A DNA stretch of 64,000 bases from UBA5069 sp963773745. GTDB lineage: Bacteria; Chloroflexota; Anaerolineae; Caldilineales; Caldilineaceae. The notes under the pieces were generated by a model. That model did not search any database, had not been told where the DNA came from, and saw nothing but the letters and a program-made list of their open reading frames with translations. The DNA lies in assembly GCA_963773745.1 (NCBI GenBank), contig CAVZCL010000005.1:682001-746000 (forward strand), given 5' to 3'. This document shows, in pieces, positions 27,392 through 37,144 of this stretch. The stretch's first letter is position 1. Every line of letters starts with the position of its first letter. A program made the translations under genes and the position numbers.

Positions 27392-28801
27392 ATGGCCCGC
27401 ACCGACATCCCCACACTGCTGCGCACGGAAGCGTCCGAGCGGCTGGCGCACCTGCCCGCCCGCACCACGGCGCGCGCCCTGGCGCAGACGCTGGCCGCGC
27501 TGGCCAACGCCAACGGGGGTGATCTGCTGCTTGGCCCAACCGCCGGCTGCCAGGCAGCGGTGCGGCTGGTGCGGCTGCACTGCAGGAGAAGGTGCTGCAG
27601 GCCTGCCTGCTGGTAGACCCACCCCTGATCCTCCCTGCCGCGCACGTGGGCGTCGATGAGACGGCGAAGCCGATTGTGCACGTCAACGTGCCCGCCGGCC
27701 TGCCCAACGTCTACAACGTGCAGGGGGTCTACCACACACGCATGGGCGCACACAACCGTGCGCTCACCACGGCCGAACTGCGCCGCCTGCTGCTGGACCG
27801 CGCCGAGAGCGGCTTTGAGGCGCAACCTGCTCGACGGCGCTACGCGTGGACGACCTGGACCCCCAGCGGGTGGAGCGCTACCTCGACCGCCTTATGCTCC
27901 AGCCCGCCGATTTGGCCGACGGCGGCTGGAAGGCCGCGCTGCGCGCCCGCGGCTGTCTCGCCGCCGCTGCAGAGGGCGTGCTGCGCCCTACGGTGGCGGG
28001 CATGCTGCTCTTTGGGCGCAACCCGCAGCAATTTGTGCGCAGCGCCGAAATTGTCTGCGTGCGCTACGGCGGCGAGAGCATGGGCGACGAGTTCATTCGC
28101 CAGGAGTTGGGCGGGCCGCTGCCCGAGCAGATTCGCCAGGCCGAGGCCTTTGTGGCCGCCAACATGCGCCGCGGCATGCGCATTACGGGGCTGGCGCGCG
28201 AGGAGGCCGCCGAGTATCCGCTGGCAGTGGTGCGCGAGGCGATTGTCAACGCCGTGGCCCACCGCGACTACAGCGTGCGCGGTGAGGGCATCCGCCTGCT
28301 GCTCTTCAGCAATCGCCTCGAAATCTACAGTCCCGGGCGGCTTGCCCGGCCACGTGACGCTGGCCAACCTCAAGGATGAGCGCTACAGCCGCAACGAGGC
28401 CATCGTGGCCATTCTCAGCGACCTGGGCTACATCGAGCGCCTTGGCTATGGCGTGGACCGCATGTACACAACCATGCGCGCCGCCGGCCTGGCCGACCCT
28501 GACTTTGTTGAGACGGCGGCCGGTTTTCAGGTCACGCTGCACGCGGCTGCGCAGATCGCCGGCATCCCTACGGGCGATGCGCCGCGCGCTGCTACAGAGT
28601 GGCTGGCTCGATCTCAACGAGCGCCAGCAGGCCGCGCTGGAGATGGCGCGCGCACAAGGGCGCGTTACCAATGGCGACCTGCAGGAGCGCATGGCCGACG
28701 TTAGCGGCGAGACGATTCGCCGCGATCTGGCCGATCTGGTGGAGAAGAATCTGCTCCTGCGCATTGGCAGCAAGCGCGCCACCTATTACATTCTCAAATA
28801 A
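27392..28801 (+). CDS. AlbA_2/Schlafen-type ATP-binding regulator (several frameshifts)
   Basis: Putative transcriptional regulator with an N-terminal AlbA_2/Schlafen domain, a GHKL-like ATPase (HATPase_c_4) and a C-terminal winged helix. Pieces: ALANANGGDLLLGPTAG; ALQEKVLQACLLVDPPLI; YNVQGVYHTRMGAHNRALTT; DPQRVERYLDRLMLQPADL; REAIVNAVAHRDYSVRGEGI (the N-box-like motif); LANLKDERYSRNEAIVAILS, ERLGYGVDRMYTTMRAAGL; and the DeoR-like helix RVTNGDLQERMADVSGETIR. At least five frame steps are needed, all explicable as single-base insertions. ATG 27392 follows the C-rich repeat. The next gene starts 4 bp after it. Confidence 0.8.
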
Positions 28802-28804
28802 ACC

Positions 28805-29749
28805 GTGACGCTTCCCTCTGTAGAATCAGCAGCCTTCAATAATGCGCAATGGTGCACAGCAGTCTGTCGCGCGCATGGTTTGTACACGAAAATGCGCAAC
28901 ACAATCTGGCGCTGTATGGGGCAGACGCCGCCCTTCTATCCCAATGCAATCACACTGACTCCGGACAGGATTAGCGTGCAAACCACACGCATTGCCGCGC
29001 TTGCGCAGATCGTGGCGGCGGACCAACTCTCAGTCAAGGACAGCTTCGCCACGCTCGACTTGACGCCATTTGGCTATGACATCCGTTTTGAATCAACCTG
29101 GATTGCACGCACGACGCCGTTTCACCGTCACCGCGATCCTGGCCTGCGCTGGTCGGTCGTTCGCAGTGCTGCGCAACTTGGCAAGTGGGAGAGCGGCTGG
29201 CGCGGCGGCGGAGATGTGGCTGCACAGCGCATTTTCCGGCCTGTGCTGCTCGAACACCCCGACATTCAATTCCTCGCTGCGCACCGCAATGGGGCCATCG
29301 TGGCCGGTGGCGTCCTCAGTCGCTCGGTAACATGGGACAGCTGTGTTGTGGGGCTTTCCAATGTCTTTGCTGCGCCTGGCGAAGATGCGCAAACGTGCTG
29401 GGCGGCGCTTGCCGACCAAGCGCCGCTTTTTGCACCCGGCTGGCCGATCGTGGGCTATGAAGCGGGCGAAGCGTTGGCGTGGGCGCAGGCCGCCGGCTTC
29501 AAAGCAATCGGCCCATTGCGCGTATGGGCGCGGCGAGTTGTAGGTCACGTCTCCCGGCGTGACGTTGTTGCTTTTGTGTACAACAACGTCACGCCGGGAG
29601 ACGTGACCTACAACCGCGCCGCCCGAATCTTGAATCCCGCCAACAGACGCCGCTGGGGCGCGTGGGGTAGAATGAACCATCCGCACAATCCCCGTTCTGG
29701 CTTGCAGCGTGCGGCGCAGGAGGAACCATGCGTTCAGTTTCAATTGTAG
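28805..29749 (+). CDS. GNAT-like hypothetical protein
   Basis: Opens at GTG 28805, 4 bp after the previous stop, suggesting coupling. NAQWCTAVCRAHGLYTKMRN and QTPPFYPNAITLTPDRISV form an N-terminal block, and IVAGGVLSRSVTWDSCVVGL with SNVFAAPGEDAQTCW looks like the acetyl-CoA-binding core of a GNAT acetyltransferase; the assignment is tentative. Beyond LRVWARR (29537) the frame runs through an inverted repeat and on to 29749, overlapping the thiolase start. The natural C-terminus probably lay near 29537 and the last 70 residues are read through the repeat. Confidence 0.55.
   Translation: MTLPSVESAAFNNAQWCTAVCRAHGLYTKMRNTIWRCMGQTPPFYPNAITLTPDRISVQTTRIAALAQIVAADQLSVKDSFATLDLTPFGYDIRFESTWIARTTPFHRHRDPGLRWSVVRSAAQLGKWESGWRGGGDVAAQRIFRPVLLEHPDIQFLAAHRNGAIVAGGVLSRSVTWDSCVVGLSNVFAAPGEDAQTCWAALADQAPLFAPGWPIVGYEAGEALAWAQAAGFKAIGPLRVWARRVVGHVSRRDVVAFVYNNVTPGDVTYNRAARILNPANRRRWGAWGRMNHPHNPRSGLQRAAQEEPCVQFQL
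29537..29614. repeat. 78-bp perfect palindrome
   Basis: 34-nt arms without mismatch (29537-29570 and 29581-29614) around cttttgtgta. It sits at the 3' end of the GNAT-like gene, upstream of the thiolase gene. Its first 28 bases recur at 56420-56447 with two changes (gttgYaggtcaYgtctcccg and on), so it belongs to a dispersed family. Confidence 0.93.
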
Positions 29750-30891
29750 GAATCGGCCAATCACCCGTGGGCGAATTGTGGAACCGGTCGGCGCGCCAGA
29801 TCGCGTACGATGCCGTCTCCGCCGCCATGCGCGACGCCAACATCGAGAGCGCCGACGCGCTCTTTGTAGGCAACATGCTCTCGGGCACGCTCATCGATCA
29901 GGAGCACCTGGCTACGCTGGTGGCCGATGCCTGCGGGCTGCGCGGCATTGAGGCCGCCAAGGTGGAGGCTGCCTGCGCCAGCGGTGCGGCCGCGCTGCGT
30001 GTGGGTATGATGGCCATCGCCTCCGGTTTCCATGATGTGGTGATTGTGGCCGGGTTGGAGAAGATGACCGACACCGTAGGCAAGGACACCACCGCCGGGC
30101 TGGCCACGGCCGCCGATGCCGAAACCGAGGCGCTGCATGGCGTCTCCTTTGTGGGCATCAACGCGCTTGTCATGCAGCGCTACATGTATGAACACAAGGT
30201 GCCGCTGGATGCGTTCGCCGGTTTCAGCATCAACGCCCACCGCAACGGGGCCAACAACCCCAATGCCATGTTCCAGAGCCCGATTTCGCTTGAGACATAC
30301 ATGCGCGCGCCGGTGATTGCCACGCCCATCAACATCATGGACAGCAGCCCCGTGTGCGACGGCGCGGCGGCGTTGGTGCTTGTGCCCACCGAGCACGCTT
30401 CGCGCTACACCACAGGCCACCACCGTGGCGCAGTGCAAATTCTGGCCTCGGCCGCCGCCACCGATTCGATTGCGGTGCATGACAGGCGCGACCCGCTGTT
30501 TTTGCAGGCCGCCGCCACAAGCAGCGCCAAAGCCTTTGCTCAGGCAGGGTTGGGGCACGAGGCGATTGATTTCTTTGAACTGCATGACGCCTTTACGATC
30601 ATGAGCGCGCTAAGCCTGGAAGCGTGCGGCTTTGCCCGCCGCGGTGAGGGCTGGCGGCGCGCCTACGAGGGGGACATCAGCCCCACGGGCGAACTTCCGC
30701 TGAGCACAATGGGCGGCCTCAAGAGCCGCGGCCACCCTGTGGGCGCAACGGGCGTCTACCAGATTGTGGAGTCGGTCCTGCAACTGACGGGCGGGGCAGG
30801 GGCCAACCAGGTGCCCGGCGCGCGCATAGGCATGGCGCAGAATATCGGCGGCAGCGGCGCAACTATCATCACGCACATTCTGGGCTCGTAA
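29728..30891 (+). CDS. Acetyl-CoA C-acyltransferase (thiolase, SCP-x type)
   Basis: 387-aa thiolase. The acyl-binding nucleophile is Cys in VEAACASGAAALRVG; histidine in FFELHDAFTIMSAL and the GGLKSRGHPVGATG motif complete the active site, and the C-terminus QNIGGSGATIITHIL is typical of the SCP-x/archaeal-like branch, where the usual final C-x-G motif is replaced. It probably acts in fatty-acid degradation with the FadN-like protein at 60808, or in acetoacetyl-CoA metabolism. ATG 29728 has aggagg upstream. It lies alone, with an intergenic gap after it. Confidence 0.92.
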   Translation: MRSVSIVGIGQSPVGELWNRSARQIAYDAVSAAMRDANIESADALFVGNMLSGTLIDQEHLATLVADACGLRGIEAAKVEAACASGAAALRVGMMAIASGFHDVVIVAGLEKMTDTVGKDTTAGLATAADAETEALHGVSFVGINALVMQRYMYEHKVPLDAFAGFSINAHRNGANNPNAMFQSPISLETYMRAPVIATPINIMDSSPVCDGAAALVLVPTEHASRYTTGHHRGAVQILASAAATDSIAVHDRRDPLFLQAAATSSAKAFAQAGLGHEAIDFFELHDAFTIMSALSLEACGFARRGEGWRRAYEGDISPTGELPLSTMGGLKSRGHPVGATGVYQIVESVLQLTGGAGANQVPGARIGMAQNIGGSGATIITHILGS

Positions 30892-31206
30892 AGGGATAAG
30901 CCCGGCGCCAAGGCGCAAAAGAGCAGGGAAAGCGCAAAGAACGGCAACGGCAAGAAGGCGGAAGTTCACGCTCTTGTCGGCACAGTGCTTGTCGGCACAG
31001 TGCAGGATAAGTGAGGGTTCCGCGTGACGCGGCGCGTGCGCGTCTGCGCAGGTGGCGCTGCTGACGCGAGACCGAGTTGATTTCTGAAAGACCTTTGGCC
31101 GATACCCGTCGTGAAGCGCGGGTCCCTTTGTGGCGGGTGTATCGGGTAAAGCCGCCACCTATGCAATCCCGTTCCGGCACCGGTATCTTCGCGATAGATA
31201 GAGAGC

Positions 31207-31260
31207 AACGGCAGGTATCGTGGCGGACATCCGCCACGATACCTGCCGTTTTCATTTTCT
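31207..31260 (+). terminator. Strong hairpin with T-rich tail
   Basis: Arms of 20-21 nt (aacggcaggtatcgtggcgg and its complement) with a loop of about 3 nt, followed by ttcattttct. It reads as a terminator on the plus strand. The distance from the thiolase stop (over 300 bp) suggests it ends a separate transcript. Confidence 0.65.
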
Positions 31261-31274
31261 CGCGCCCTGAACAT

Positions 31275-31300
31275 GCCGCGGCCAGAGGCCGCGGCTTCTT
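31275..31300 (+). terminator. GC-rich hairpin gccgcggcc-aga-ggccgcggc
   Basis: 9-bp perfect stem with a 3-nt loop followed by ttcttc. Lies 25 bp after the previous hairpin; may be a second terminator or part of the same RNA. Confidence 0.45.
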
Positions 31301-31476
31301 CGTGCGCCTCTTTACGGGTGCGGGGGCGTAGCCGGGTGGATATATGACCTTGGATAGCTGTGCGCTGGGCGGCGCCGGTTTATCCTCAACGCATGTGAAA
31401 CTCATTACGCACAAATGCGTAGTGCTCAATACAAAGTGAATCACACTTCGTTCTTGCGATCAGGAGGCTTAGTCAG

Positions 31477-32208
31477 ATGTCTACAACACCCACTCTTCCC
31501 AACAATGCCGACAACCAGTTTCATAACACACACATTCCGCGGCGCGGCCGCAATCGCGCCGCCGTGTGGGGCACAATTCTCTTGGTGAGCGGCCTGCTGA
31601 CGCTGGCCTCGGCAACCAATCTCTTTGGGGGCGTTGCGCCCTTCGTCTTTGCGCTGCTCTTTGCGGCAGGTGGGTTCGCCTTTGGCTACCTGCTGCTAAG
31701 CGACCACAAGCGCTACTGGTGGTCGGCCATTCCCATGTTTGCATTCCTGGGGCTGGCTGGAACCATCATGGTCTCCGAATATGCCCCTGCTGCCATGGCT
31801 GCGCTGGCAGGGCCGGGCTTCCTCGCCATGCTGGGGCTCGGCTTTGCAGTGGTCTTCGCCGTGCGCCGAGACTTCTGGTGGGCGCTGATTCCGGGCGGCG
31901 CGCTCTTCAGCCTTGCAGTTACGGCAGCCATTGACGAGAGCGCCATCGGCCGCGATAACCTGTCGGGCGGCGTCTTCCTGCTGGGCCTGGGGCTCACCTT
32001 CCTGCTGGTTGCGCTCGAGCGCTCGCAGGGCGAGAATCGCCGCTGGTGGGCCTACATTCCCGCAGCCGTGCTGATTGTGCTGGGGCTGCTGGTGGCGCTT
32101 TCGGCTACAGCCATGCTCGAGTCTTTCAATGTGATTGTGGCGCTGGCCATGGTGGTTGGCGGTGGCTATCTGCTCTACAAGGCGCTGGGCGATCGCAACG
32201 CCGCCTAA
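31477..32208 (+). CDS. Hypothetical polytopic membrane protein
   Basis: 243 aa with about eight hydrophobic helices in pairs (AVWGTILLVSGLLTLASAT, FVFALLFAAGGFAFGYLLL and others). A repeated motif of polar plus aromatic residues precedes several helices: HKRYWWSAIPMF, RRDFWWALIPGG and NRRWWAYIPAAV. This suggests internal threefold duplication of a helix-pair unit. ATG 31477 has a strong caggagg site. No family name recognised; there are no catalytic motifs. Confidence 0.75.
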   Translation: MSTTPTLPNNADNQFHNTHIPRRGRNRAAVWGTILLVSGLLTLASATNLFGGVAPFVFALLFAAGGFAFGYLLLSDHKRYWWSAIPMFAFLGLAGTIMVSEYAPAAMAALAGPGFLAMLGLGFAVVFAVRRDFWWALIPGGALFSLAVTAAIDESAIGRDNLSGGVFLLGLGLTFLLVALERSQGENRRWWAYIPAAVLIVLGLLVALSATAMLESFNVIVALAMVVGGGYLLYKALGDRNAA

Positions 32209-32230
32209 ACGCAAAGTTCTGTAAGTTGCC

Positions 32231-32370
32231 CGTTTTCAACGCAAGGGCGGAGGGTTGGCAAGAACGCAAGCAAAAGCCAAAACAGGAACAACACCATGCG
32301 CTTCGGCTCTTGTTCTGATATTCCTGTTCTGGCTCTCTCTTGCCCACCTTGCGCCCTTGCGTTGAAAACG
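32231..32370. repeat. 140-bp imperfect palindrome
   Basis: Outer arms cgttttcaacgcaagggcg (32231-32249) and their exact complement (32352-32370); inner part pairs imperfectly (aaaacaggaa with ttcctgttct; ttggcaagaa with tcttgccca). Located just after the stop of the membrane protein, before fabF. Confidence 0.8.
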
Positions 32371-32666
32371 CGGGTTTCGTCACGCTATCACTTCAGCATC
32401 ACACACCCGTAACAGTTCGCAGCAGATGAGCCGCTCGGTCGTTCAGGGCGGCTTTTGCGTACGCATCCCCTGCGGAATGCAAGGCGGGACGAAACTTTAC
32501 CGCTCTTTTCGTGTTATGCGAATGAGGGTACAATGGTCGCCTCAAACTTTGCAGCAGCCGCTGCACAAGACGCGAACCCCGAAACCCAGGCGCTGAAGCA
32601 AGCGCTTCATTCGCATGCAGAAACGCTGCATGCGCAACTCATCGCACGCGTTAGGTACTCACAGGC

Positions 32667-33971
32667 ATGAATGCACTAGAAGCAACATCAGCGAAGGGCG
32701 GCCAGGACGCAGCGCGCCGCCGTGTTGTCATAACCGGCGCTGGCGCCATAACCCCATTGGGGCTGAGCGTGACTGAAACGTGGGAGGGGCTGTTGGCCGG
32801 GCGCTCCGGCATTGTGACCGTCACCCGCTTTGACGCGAGCCCGCTGCGCACCACCTTCGCCGGCGAGGTGAAGGATTTTGAGCCGGCCAATTATATGGAT
32901 CGCAAGGAAGCGCGCCGCCTCGATCTCTACATCCAGTATGCGCTTGCGGCTGCGAAAGAGGCCATTGGCGACGCCGGGCTGCACTTTGACAGCGAGGACC
33001 CGTCGCGTATTGGCGTGATCGTCGGCAGCGGCATTGGTGGCGTCAACTCTACGCTTGAGGGATACGACACGGCGCAGAGCAAGGGGCTCAACAAGGTGAG
33101 CCCCTTCATGATCCCCAACATGCTTGTGGATTCGGCGGCGGGGCGCATTGCCATCGAATACAATCTGCATGGGCCCAACCATGCCGTTGTGAGCGCCTGC
33201 GCCAGCGGCACGGCAGCCACCGGCGAGGCCGCCGAGGTGATCCTGCGCGGTGATGCCGACGTGATGATCTGCGGCGGCTCGGAAGCGGCGCTGCACCCTA
33301 CGATGCTGGCGGGCTTTGATGTGATGGGCGCGCTCAGCCGCTACAACGATGATCCCGCCGGCGCGTGCCGCCCCTTTGACTCGACGCGTGACGGCTTTGT
33401 AATGAGCGAAGGCAGCGCGATTCTCGTTCTGGAATCCGAAGAACATGCGCTGGCGCGCGGCGCGCGCATCTACGCCGAGGTGATTGGCTATGGCAGCAGC
33501 AATGATGCCTACCACATGGCGGCACCCCACCAGACCGGCCGCGGCGCGGCCGATGCGATGAAGATGGCGCTGCGCAAGGCGGAAGCCAATGGCGCGCCGC
33601 CCACTGCGATTGACTACATCAACGCGCACGGCACCGCCACGCGCTACAATGACATTGGCGAGACGCTGGCCATCAAGCAGGTGCTGGGCGATCACGCGTA
33701 TGACGTCAAGATCAGCAGCACCAAGAGCATGCTCGGTCACCTGTTGGGCGGGGCCGGCGCGGTTGAGGCGATCATCTGCGCCAAGGTCATCGAGAATGGC
33801 ATCATCCCGCCCACAATTAACCTGAACGACCCGGATCCCGAGTGCGATCTCGACTATACGCCGCTGGTTGCGCGGCCGGCCACCGTCAACGTTACACTGA
33901 GCAACAGCTTTGGCTTTGGCGGCCACAATGCCTGCATCATGCTGCGCCGTCACGGGCAGCATGATGCCTGA
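32667..33971 (+). CDS. fabF: 3-oxoacyl-[ACP] synthase II
   Basis: Condensing enzyme that elongates acyl-ACP with malonyl-ACP in type II fatty acid synthesis. 434 aa. Catalytic Cys in VVSACASGTAATGEA, histidines in YINAHGTATRYND and KSMLGHLLGGAGAVE, and the C-terminal NSFGFGGHNACIM loop are all present. It carries a short non-conserved N-terminal extension before RRRVVITGAGAITPL. ATG 32667 overlaps the end of a 45-codon frame of doubtful reality. fabH follows after 51 bp, so the two are probably cotranscribed. The upstream 458-bp gap holds the palindrome at 32231 and otherwise nothing recognised. Confidence 0.95.
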   Translation: MNALEATSAKGGQDAARRRVVITGAGAITPLGLSVTETWEGLLAGRSGIVTVTRFDASPLRTTFAGEVKDFEPANYMDRKEARRLDLYIQYALAAAKEAIGDAGLHFDSEDPSRIGVIVGSGIGGVNSTLEGYDTAQSKGLNKVSPFMIPNMLVDSAAGRIAIEYNLHGPNHAVVSACASGTAATGEAAEVILRGDADVMICGGSEAALHPTMLAGFDVMGALSRYNDDPAGACRPFDSTRDGFVMSEGSAILVLESEEHALARGARIYAEVIGYGSSNDAYHMAAPHQTGRGAADAMKMALRKAEANGAPPTAIDYINAHGTATRYNDIGETLAIKQVLGDHAYDVKISSTKSMLGHLLGGAGAVEAIICAKVIENGIIPPTINLNDPDPECDLDYTPLVARPATVNVTLSNSFGFGGHNACIMLRRHGQHDA

Positions 33972-34022
33972 TGTGCACTGGCGTACTGGGCGCTGGCGTT
34001 TTGGGCGCTGAAGGAATGAACT

Positions 34023-35412
34023 ATGCCGACGATTGAGACCAAGGGGATTATGGAGAGCGCCTCGCCGAGCGCAACCCGCGCCCAGACACCGGGTGATGGC
34101 AGCGGCGGCGCGCTGCCCTCTGCCAACGGCCATGCCGTCACCCCAGAGGCGCCCGCCAACCAGAATATCCTCTGGCGCAGGCCCGGAGCCGGACGCGCGC
34201 CTGCGCCCGTTGCCGCGCCGCCGCTGGCTGATGACCACAAGCGCTACGCCCAGATTGTGGGCTGGGGCTATCAGGTGCCCGACAAAGTGATCACCAACAA
34301 GGATCTCGAGTCGATTGTCGACACCACCGACGAGTGGATTCGCGATCGCACGGGCATTGAGGAGCGCCACGTAGCCGCTGACCCCAAGGAGACCTCCGCC
34401 ACGCTGGGGGCCGCTGCGGCGCGCAAGGCGCTGGAGGTGGCGGATATTCCCGCCGCGCGCGTCAACCTCATCATCTGCGCCACCAGTTCGCCCGAGCACA
34501 TCTTCCCGTCGACGGCGAGCGTGATACAGGATCTGATTGGCGCCGACGGCGCGGGTGCGTTTGATCTGAGCGCCGCCTGCTCGGGCTTTGTCTACGGCTT
34601 GAGCATGGCGCGTGGCATGATCCTTGCCGGTGACGCCGAGTACATCCTCGTCATTGGCGCCGAGACCCTCAGCCGCCTTGTGGATCTGGACTGACCGCAA
34701 CACTTGTGTCCTCTTTGGAGATGGTGCAGGGGCCGTGCTGCTGGCCGCCAGCGACGTGCCCGGCGGCGTTCTGGCCGTGGAACTGGGCAGCGACGGCTCC
34801 GGCGCCGATGCGCTGATTCTGCCCGCGGGTGGCTCGGCGATGCCCACCAGCCTTGAAACCGTGAGCAACGGCAGCCACTACCTGAAGATGGACGGCAAGG
34901 CGGTCTTCCGCTTCGCCAGCCGCGTGATGGCCGAGGCGACGACGCGCGTCCTTGCCCGCGCCGGCATGACGACCGCCGACGTGGACCTTGTGGTGCCCCA
35001 CCAGGCCAACGTGCGCATCATTCAGAACAGCGTGCTGCGCCAGCTCAAGATTCCCGAGGAGAAGGTTGTCGTCAACCTGCAGAAGTATGGCAATACGAGC
35101 ACGGCAAGCATCCCGATTGCGCTCTGCGAAGCGATTGAAGAGGGCAGGGTGCGGCCGGGCATGAAGCTGGTCTTTGTGGGCTTTGGTGCGGGGCTCACCT
35201 GGGCAGCGTGCGCGCTGGAGTGGAGCGTGCCGGTGGAGAAGCGTGCGCCCGGCTGGTGGCGAACAACGCGCCGCCAGGCCACCTATCAGGCGGCCGCTGC
35301 GCGCAGCAGGTGGAAGCGGGCCGTGCGCTGGGTCTACGAGGTGCTGCCCAATGACCCCGAGTATGTGGCCCCGCGCCCGCCGAGCGCCGATCCGCCCAGG
35401 CCCAAAGAGTAA
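34023..35412 (+). CDS. fabH: 3-oxoacyl-[ACP] synthase III (one frameshift)
   Basis: Initiating condensing enzyme using acyl-CoA and malonyl-ACP. Cys in DLSAACSGFVYGLSM, His in LVVPHQANVRIIQNSV and Asn in QKYGNTSTASIPIAL form the catalytic triad. One +1 step near 34690 (gat-C-tgg) joins ETLSRLVD to WTDRNTCVLFGDGAGAV. Unusual features are a long Pro/Ala-rich N-terminal extension of about 70 residues before YAQIVGWGYQVPDK and a basic C-terminal extension of about 60 residues after AALEWSV-like sequence (RRQATYQAAAARSRWKRAVR). Neither is part of standard FabH. Confidence 0.93.
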
Positions 35413-35435
35413 CCAAACAGCGAACTGCCAACTAC

Positions 35436-35600
35436 GAACAGCGACACAGAGGTCACAGAGGGAAAAGCGGAGAAACACAGAGAACAACAGGAAAAGCAAA
35501 AAAGCGGACGGGGGAATCATCCCTTGCCCGCTTTTTTGCTTTTCCCTGTTGTTCTCTGTGTTTCTCCGCTTTTCCCTCTGTGACCTCTGTGTCGCTGTTC
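35436..35600. repeat. 165-bp palindrome, CACAGAG family
   Basis: Arms of about 74 nt, complementary except for one inserted g: gaacagcgacacagaggtca at the outside, cttttttgc / gcaaaaaag near the centre. Lies after fabH and before eno in tandem genes. The outer 27 nt closely match those of the repeat at 16411. Confidence 0.94.
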
Positions 35601-35756
35601 CCTTTTTGGCTGCAGCGCCGCGAAACATGACGAAATTGCTCTTTTGTGGTACAACGAACGGGCGCGCGCACTGCGCTCACCATTGCAGCAAAGGGCCACA
35701 GTTCGTGCTGTTGGCTGATCAAGATTCCAAAACAGAAACCATTTGCGGAGGACACA

Positions 35757-37046
35757 ATGTCGGAAATCATCTATTTGAAGGGCCGTGAAGTGCTCGACAG
35801 CCGTGGCAATCCCACGGTTGAGGCAGAAGTTATCCTCGAGAGCGGCGCAACCGGCCGCGCAATTGTCCCCAGCGGCGCAAGCACCGGCGCGCACGAGGCG
35901 GTGGAGTTGCGCGACGGCGACAAGAAGCGCTATGGCGGCAAGGGTGTCCTCCAGGCCGTGGCCAATGTCAACGAGACGCTGGCCGAAGAGCTGCTCGGTT
36001 TCGACGCGCTGGACCAGGTGGCGATTGACGAGTACATGATCGAGATCGACGGCACCGAGAACAAGGGACGCCTGGGTGCGAACGCCATTCTGAGCGTAAG
36101 CCTGGCCGTGGCCAAGGCCGCCGCCGATGAGCTCGAAATTCCCCTCTACCGCTATCTGGGCGGCGTGGGTGCACGCACCCTGCCCGTGCCCATGATGAAC
36201 ATCCTCAACGGCGGCAAGCACGCAGCCAACAGCACCGACTTCCAGGAGTTTATGGTGATGCCGGTGGGCGCGCCGAGCTTCGCCGAAGGGTTGCGCTGGG
36301 GTGCCGAGATTCATCAGACGCTGAAGAAAGTTCTCCACGACGGCGGCTACAGCACCAACGTGGGCGACGAGGGTGGTTTTGCCCCCAGCCTGGGTGGCAA
36401 CGCCAAGGCGATTGAGGTGATTCTGCAGGCGATTGAGAAGACCGGCTATCGCGCCGGTGAAGATGTCTTCATTGCGCTTGATCCCGCCATCACCGAGCTC
36501 TACAACACCGAGACGGGCCGCTACACACTGCCCATTGAAGGCCGCGAGCTTTCGAGCGAAGAAGTGGTAGACCTGTGGGAAGAGTGGTGTAACAAGTACC
36601 CCATCATCAGCATCGAAGACGGCATGTCCGAAGATGACTGGGATGGCTGGAAGGCGCTCTATGCCCGCCTGGGCCAGCGCGTGCAGCTTGTGGGCGATGA
36701 CCACCTGGTGACCAACGTGCAGCGCATTGAGCGCGCCATTCAGGAGAAGACCTGCAATTCGCTGCTCTGCAAGGTGAACCAGATTGGCACCCTGACCGAG
36801 AGCATCGATGCGATCGCCATGGCACAGCGTGCGGGCTGGTCGGCGGTGGTGAGCCACCGCTCGGGTGAGTCGGAAGACTCGACGATTGCGGACATCGCTG
36901 TGGCCTTCAACGCCGGGCAGATCAAGACGGGCGCACCCATGCGCAGCGACCGCATTGCCAAGTACAACCAGCTTCTGCGCATTGAGGAAGAGCTGGGCGA
37001 CATTGCCATCTACCCCGGGCGCAAGGCTTTCCCGCACCTGCGGTAA
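35757..37046 (+). CDS. eno: Enolase
   Basis: Interconverts 2-phosphoglycerate and phosphoenolpyruvate. Intact, 429 aa. REVLDSRGNPTVEAEV and GASTGAHEAVELRDGD at the N-terminus, GDEGGFAPSL, Mg ligands in IALDPAITE, ISIEDGMSEDDW and LVGDDHLVTN, catalytic Lys in LCKVNQIGTLTE and SHRSGESED all fit. ATG 35757 with gcggagga upstream. Its own promoter must lie in the 344-bp gap that also holds the palindrome at 35436. A terminator follows. Confidence 0.98.
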   Translation: MSEIIYLKGREVLDSRGNPTVEAEVILESGATGRAIVPSGASTGAHEAVELRDGDKKRYGGKGVLQAVANVNETLAEELLGFDALDQVAIDEYMIEIDGTENKGRLGANAILSVSLAVAKAAADELEIPLYRYLGGVGARTLPVPMMNILNGGKHAANSTDFQEFMVMPVGAPSFAEGLRWGAEIHQTLKKVLHDGGYSTNVGDEGGFAPSLGGNAKAIEVILQAIEKTGYRAGEDVFIALDPAITELYNTETGRYTLPIEGRELSSEEVVDLWEEWCNKYPIISIEDGMSEDDWDGWKALYARLGQRVQLVGDDHLVTNVQRIERAIQEKTCNSLLCKVNQIGTLTESIDAIAMAQRAGWSAVVSHRSGESEDSTIADIAVAFNAGQIKTGAPMRSDRIAKYNQLLRIEEELGDIAIYPGRKAFPHLR

Positions 37047-37053
37047 CAACAGC

Positions 37054-37136
37054 GATTGGTAAGCTGGTGAATTGGTAAATGGGGGGCGCGCCTTGCACAA
37101 GACGCGCCCTCCATCTTCAATTCACCAGTTCCAATG
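37054..37136 (+). terminator. Quasi-palindromic terminator after eno
   Basis: Inner hairpin gggcgcgcc/ggcgcg-type around 37083-37109 nested in outer arms ctggtgaattg (about 37064-37074) and caattcaccag (about 37118-37128). Begins 8 bp after the eno stop. Confidence 0.7.
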
Positions 37137-37144
37137 ATTGTTGT

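Larger units (their letters stand above)
30892..31476. other. Gene-free stretch with several hairpins
   Basis: 585 bp with no convincing frame. It contains a tandem repeat of cttgtcggcacagtg (about 30970-31002), a stem gtggcgg/ccgccac at 31128-31161, a strong terminator-like hairpin at 31207-31250 and another at 31275-31295. An unrecognised small RNA ending at the 31207 hairpin is possible. The last part carries the leader of the following membrane protein gene. Confidence 0.5.

Noticed and set aside
32533..32670. 45-codon frame overlapping the fabF start as ATGA (MVASNFAAAAAQDANPETQA)
   Set aside because: A TACAAT sits immediately before its ATG, so a transcript from that promoter would start inside it; it lacks a ribosome site and family resemblance. 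The overlap could be chance.
32688..34868. 726-codon minus-strand frame opposite fabF and fabH
   Set aside because: Composition and lack of motifs mark it as a shadow of the two condensing enzymes.
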